DNA of 64,000 nucleotides from Nocardioides alkalitolerans. GTDB lineage: Bacteria > Actinomycetota > Actinomycetes > Propionibacteriales > Nocardioidaceae. Position 1 is the first letter of the stretch. Each line of letters starts with the position of its first letter. The notes below the pieces were generated by a model that did no database searches, was not told where the DNA came from, and was given only the letters and a program-made list of their open reading frames with translations. The DNA lies in contig CP116227.1 of NCBI GenBank assembly GCA_038184435.1, positions 3,687,501-3,751,500 on the forward strand, in the 5' to 3' direction. Made by a program: the position numbers and the translations under genes. Shown piece by piece: positions 61,659 to 64,000 of the stretch.

Positions 61659-63043
61659 CCGCGCCCGCTCCGCTCGCCCTCGACGACCTCGTCGACCCGC
61701 TGGTGGGGCTCGTCCGCGAGCTGCACCCGGTGGACCGGCTGGACGGGATGCCCGCGGCGTACGTCGGCCTGACCGCCGCCGTCGCCGACTCCCGGACCCA
61801 CGGCGCCTGGCCGAGCGACCTCGTCTCGCTCGGCACGACCTTCGGCGACCTCGCGGGCGCCCGGGTGGCGGCGATCGGGGAGGCGGTCGAGCGCTACTGC
61901 GGCAACTACGTGCCCGCCGGGCTCCGGCGAGCGAGTGCCGCGGAGCTGCGCGCCGAGGGGCGGCGCCTGCTCGGCCCCGACGACCTGCGCTGGTTCGCCG
62001 ACTGGCAGCACGCGCGGGCGGGCTTCCCCTACGCCCGGTTCACCGACGACGTCGAGATCGCGTGGGTGGTCGGCGCGGGCGACGGCGGCGGTGCCAGCGG
62101 TGGGGGAGAGGTGCTCGTCCCCGCGTCGTGGGTGCACCTCAACTGGCGCACCGGCGAGCGACGGGGCGATCCGTTCCTGCACCACCTCAACTACGCGGGC
62201 ATCGCCACCGGGCAGGGGCTCGCCGACGCCGCCCGGCGCGGGTTGCTGGAGCTCGTCGAGCGCGACTCGCTGTCGCTGTGGTGGCACCTCGACCTGCCGG
62301 CGCGCGGGATCGACGTCGCCAGCGTGCCGGGCCTGGCGGACCACCTCGCGGGCTCGCGGCTGGAGGTCCACCTGCTCGAGCTGCCGTCGTGGTTCGGGGT
62401 GCCGGTCGTCGCGGCCCTCGTGCGCGACCCCGTCACGGGCATCGCCGCCGGTGGGTTCTCGGCCAAGCTCGACCCGGCGGAGACGGCCACGAAGGCGGTG
62501 CTCGAGGCGGTGCACAGCTGGGTCTTCACCCGCGGCCTGCTCGACGCCGACGGCTGGGTCTTCGGGTCGATGGACGCCGGGGTGCTCTCGCGGGGGCTCT
62601 ACCTCGAGCACCGGGCGGACCGGTCCTACCTCGACGCAGCCGGCGCGCTGCAGGAGCACGTGCGCGACCTCGGCGCCCAGGCGCAGGTGTGGCTCGACCC
62701 GCGGGTGCAGGCGGCGCTCGCTCCCCGGTTCACCGATCCCGGCGAGGTGGTCGGCATCGACGCGCTGCCCGTCGGCACCGAGGAGGGGATGCGGGCCGCC
62801 CTCGCCGCGGCGGGGCACGAGGTGATCGTCTGCGACCTCACCACGCCCGACGTCGCGCTCACCCCGCTGCGGGTCGCGCGCGTCTGTGCCCGGGGACTGG
62901 TGCCGAACGCGCCCGCGGCGTTCACCTACCTCGGCCTCCCGCGCTGGGCCGAGGTGGCCGCGACGACGCCGAACCGGCACGGGCGCCGGGTCGACGTCAC
63001 CGACCCGGCCCAGCTGCTCCTGCTGCCCCCGCCCAGCCTGTGA
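61643..63043 (+). CDS. YcaO-family ATP-dependent azoline (or amidine/thioamide) synthetase
   Basis: A 466-residue YcaO enzyme. ATP/Mg-binding segments are RVAAIGEAVERYCGNY (about residues 74-89) and RRGLLELVERDSLSLWW (about 197-213). GGFSAKLDPAETATKAVLEAVH is the later Mg/ATP block. The C-terminus LLLLPPPSL is Pro-rich, as in cyclodehydratase-type YcaO proteins. YcaO uses ATP to activate amide bonds, so Ser/Thr of the precursor could become oxazolines. ATG overlaps the hydrolase end; the exporter GTG overlaps its stop. Confidence 0.9.
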   Translation: MAAPLTAPAPLALDDLVDPLVGLVRELHPVDRLDGMPAAYVGLTAAVADSRTHGAWPSDLVSLGTTFGDLAGARVAAIGEAVERYCGNYVPAGLRRASAAELRAEGRRLLGPDDLRWFADWQHARAGFPYARFTDDVEIAWVVGAGDGGGASGGGEVLVPASWVHLNWRTGERRGDPFLHHLNYAGIATGQGLADAARRGLLELVERDSLSLWWHLDLPARGIDVASVPGLADHLAGSRLEVHLLELPSWFGVPVVAALVRDPVTGIAAGGFSAKLDPAETATKAVLEAVHSWVFTRGLLDADGWVFGSMDAGVLSRGLYLEHRADRSYLDAAGALQEHVRDLGAQAQVWLDPRVQAALAPRFTDPGEVVGIDALPVGTEEGMRAALAAAGHEVIVCDLTTPDVALTPLRVARVCARGLVPNAPAAFTYLGLPRWAEVAATTPNRHGRRVDVTDPAQLLLLPPPSL

Positions 63044-64000
63044 GCGCCCCGTCCGTCAGCGCCTGGGACGTCCCGGCGTACCGGACCTACCTCGCCGTCC
63101 GTGCCCTCGCCATGGCGGGCGGCGCGCTGACGCTCGTCGCGCTCCCGGTGCTCGTCTACCGGCTCACCGGCAGCGCCACCCTGACCGCGTTGATGGCGGC
63201 CGCGGAGACGCTGCCCTACCTCCTGCTCGGCCTGCCGGCCGGCGCGCTCGTCGACCGGTGGCACCGGCGGCGGGTGCTCGTGGGTACGTCGCTGGGCGTC
63301 GCCCTCCTCCTCGCCGCCATCCCGCTGGCGGACGCCGCGGGCGTGCTGACCTACCCCCAGCTGCTCGCGACCGGGCTGCTCGTGGGAGCGCTGTTCGTGT
63401 TCGCGGACGCCGCGTCCTTCGGGGTCGTGCCGCAGATGGTCGGGCGGGACCGGGTCGCATCGGCCACGTCGCTGCTCGTCACCGTCGGCACCGCCATCAG
63501 CGTCGCCGGCCCCGTCGTGGCCGGCGTCCTCGTCGCCACGCTGCCCGCGGCGCTCGTCATCGGCCTCGACGCGCTGGCCCACCTCGTCGCCGCGCTCGTG
63601 CTCGCGCGGCTCCGCTGGGAGGGGAGCGAGACGCGACCGGCGGCGGCAGCGGGGGGCGGGCCGCGCCGTACGCGCCTCGGCGCCGACATCCTCGAGGGCC
63701 TCCGGTTCGTGCTCGGACAGCCCGTCGTGCGCGCGCTGACGCTGCTCGGGATCGGCTGCAGCCTCGCCGGCGGCGCGGTGGCGGGCCTCGTCGTCGTCAT
63801 CGGGGTCGAGCGGCTCGGGCTCGGCGCGGAGGACGCGGCCATCGGATGGCTGTTCGCGGCGGGGGCGCTCGGCACGTTCGTCGCCAGCCTGGCGCTGCCG
63901 CGGCTGCAGCGGCGGGTCGGGGTCGGGCTCATCACGACCTGCGGGTTCGCGGTCGCCGCCGTCGCGGTGGGGGCGTTGTCGGCGGCGACGTCGCTCGCGC
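63040..64000 (+). CDS. MFS exporter of the RiPP-like operon, N-terminal part
   Basis: The first 320 residues of an MFS protein (the window ends inside it): PAYRTYLAVRALAMAGGALTLVALPVLVYRLTGSATLTALMAAAE, LPAGALVDRWHRRRVLVGTS (A-motif loop) and LLVTVGTAISVAGPVVAGVLVATLP. It resembles the enterobactin exporter EntS/MefA group, fitting export of the peptide product. GTG start overlaps the ycaO stop (GTGA). Confidence 0.85.
   Translation, partial: MSAPSVSAWDVPAYRTYLAVRALAMAGGALTLVALPVLVYRLTGSATLTALMAAAETLPYLLLGLPAGALVDRWHRRRVLVGTSLGVALLLAAIPLADAAGVLTYPQLLATGLLVGALFVFADAASFGVVPQMVGRDRVASATSLLVTVGTAISVAGPVVAGVLVATLPAALVIGLDALAHLVAALVLARLRWEGSETRPAAAAGGGPRRTRLGADILEGLRFVLGQPVVRALTLLGIGCSLAGGAVAGLVVVIGVERLGLGAEDAAIGWLFAAGALGTFVASLALPRLQRRVGVGLITTCGFAVAAVAVGALSAATSLA

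Overview
The window is GC-rich, densely coding actinobacterial DNA. Gene content and style (GTG starts, start/stop overlaps, several leaderless-looking promoters, actinobacterial XylA, HelR and two DUF222/HNH proteins) suggest Nocardioides or a relative in the Propionibacteriales. That placement is inferred, not tested.

Layout. 0-2.3 kb: nitrate assimilation (5' part of a molybdopterin nitrate reductase and a NarK-type transporter), then tRNA-Arg(ACG) and a terminator. 2.6-12.6 kb: a xylose-type sugar regulon: xylulokinase, and divergently a ROK repressor, ribose-type ABC importer, Gfo/Idh dehydrogenase, xylose isomerase and a sugar isomerase/epimerase. 12.6-20 kb: a lone condensation-domain protein, a hydrolase, a DUF222/HNH protein, small membrane proteins, gamma-carbonic anhydrase and three tandem paralogous membrane-protein genes. 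20-25.5 kb: OsmC, HelR (RNA polymerase-rescue ATPase) behind an apparent rifamycin-associated element, an MFS protein and DUF4262. 25.5-34.3 kb: regulator/target pairs (Lrp-DUF2000, TetR-MFS, MarR-VOC, MocR-EamA, MerR-FMN reductase-MarR), many with visible operators. 34.3-41.7 kb: a two-component system whose kinase is fused to a polytopic DUF4173-like domain, an SDR-XRE pair, a degenerate STAS protein and an ABC-F ATPase. 41.7-49.3 kb: a six-gene operon, overlapping at every junction, of three glycosyltransferases, an ABC exporter and two APH-fold kinases. 49.5-55.5 kb: malate:quinone oxidoreductase, a SagB-type oxidoreductase, an exported Ig-like protein of different base composition, a second DUF222/HNH protein and a small exported protein.

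55.5-64 kb is the most interesting region. A FecB/FecCD/FecE-type metal-chelate importer sits next to what looks like a RiPP biosynthetic operon: a 42-residue Ser/Thr/His-containing precursor, a strong stem-loop, a TOMM leader-binding/E1-like protein, an S15/CocE-type hydrolase, a YcaO enzyme and an MFS exporter (cut by the window end). Two related 7-1-7 palindromes of Zur/Fur type lie in front of the importer genes and in front of the precursor. My working hypothesis is a metal-starvation-induced, azoline-modified peptide metallophore with its own export and re-uptake. I know of no characterised example, but novelty was not checked.

Regulation elsewhere is unusually readable: a MerR gene flanked by two near-identical 19-bp-spacer promoters, a divergent MocR/EamA pair sharing the four bases CATG between their start codons, tandem MarR operators that include the marR start codon, and the rifamycin-associated element before helR.
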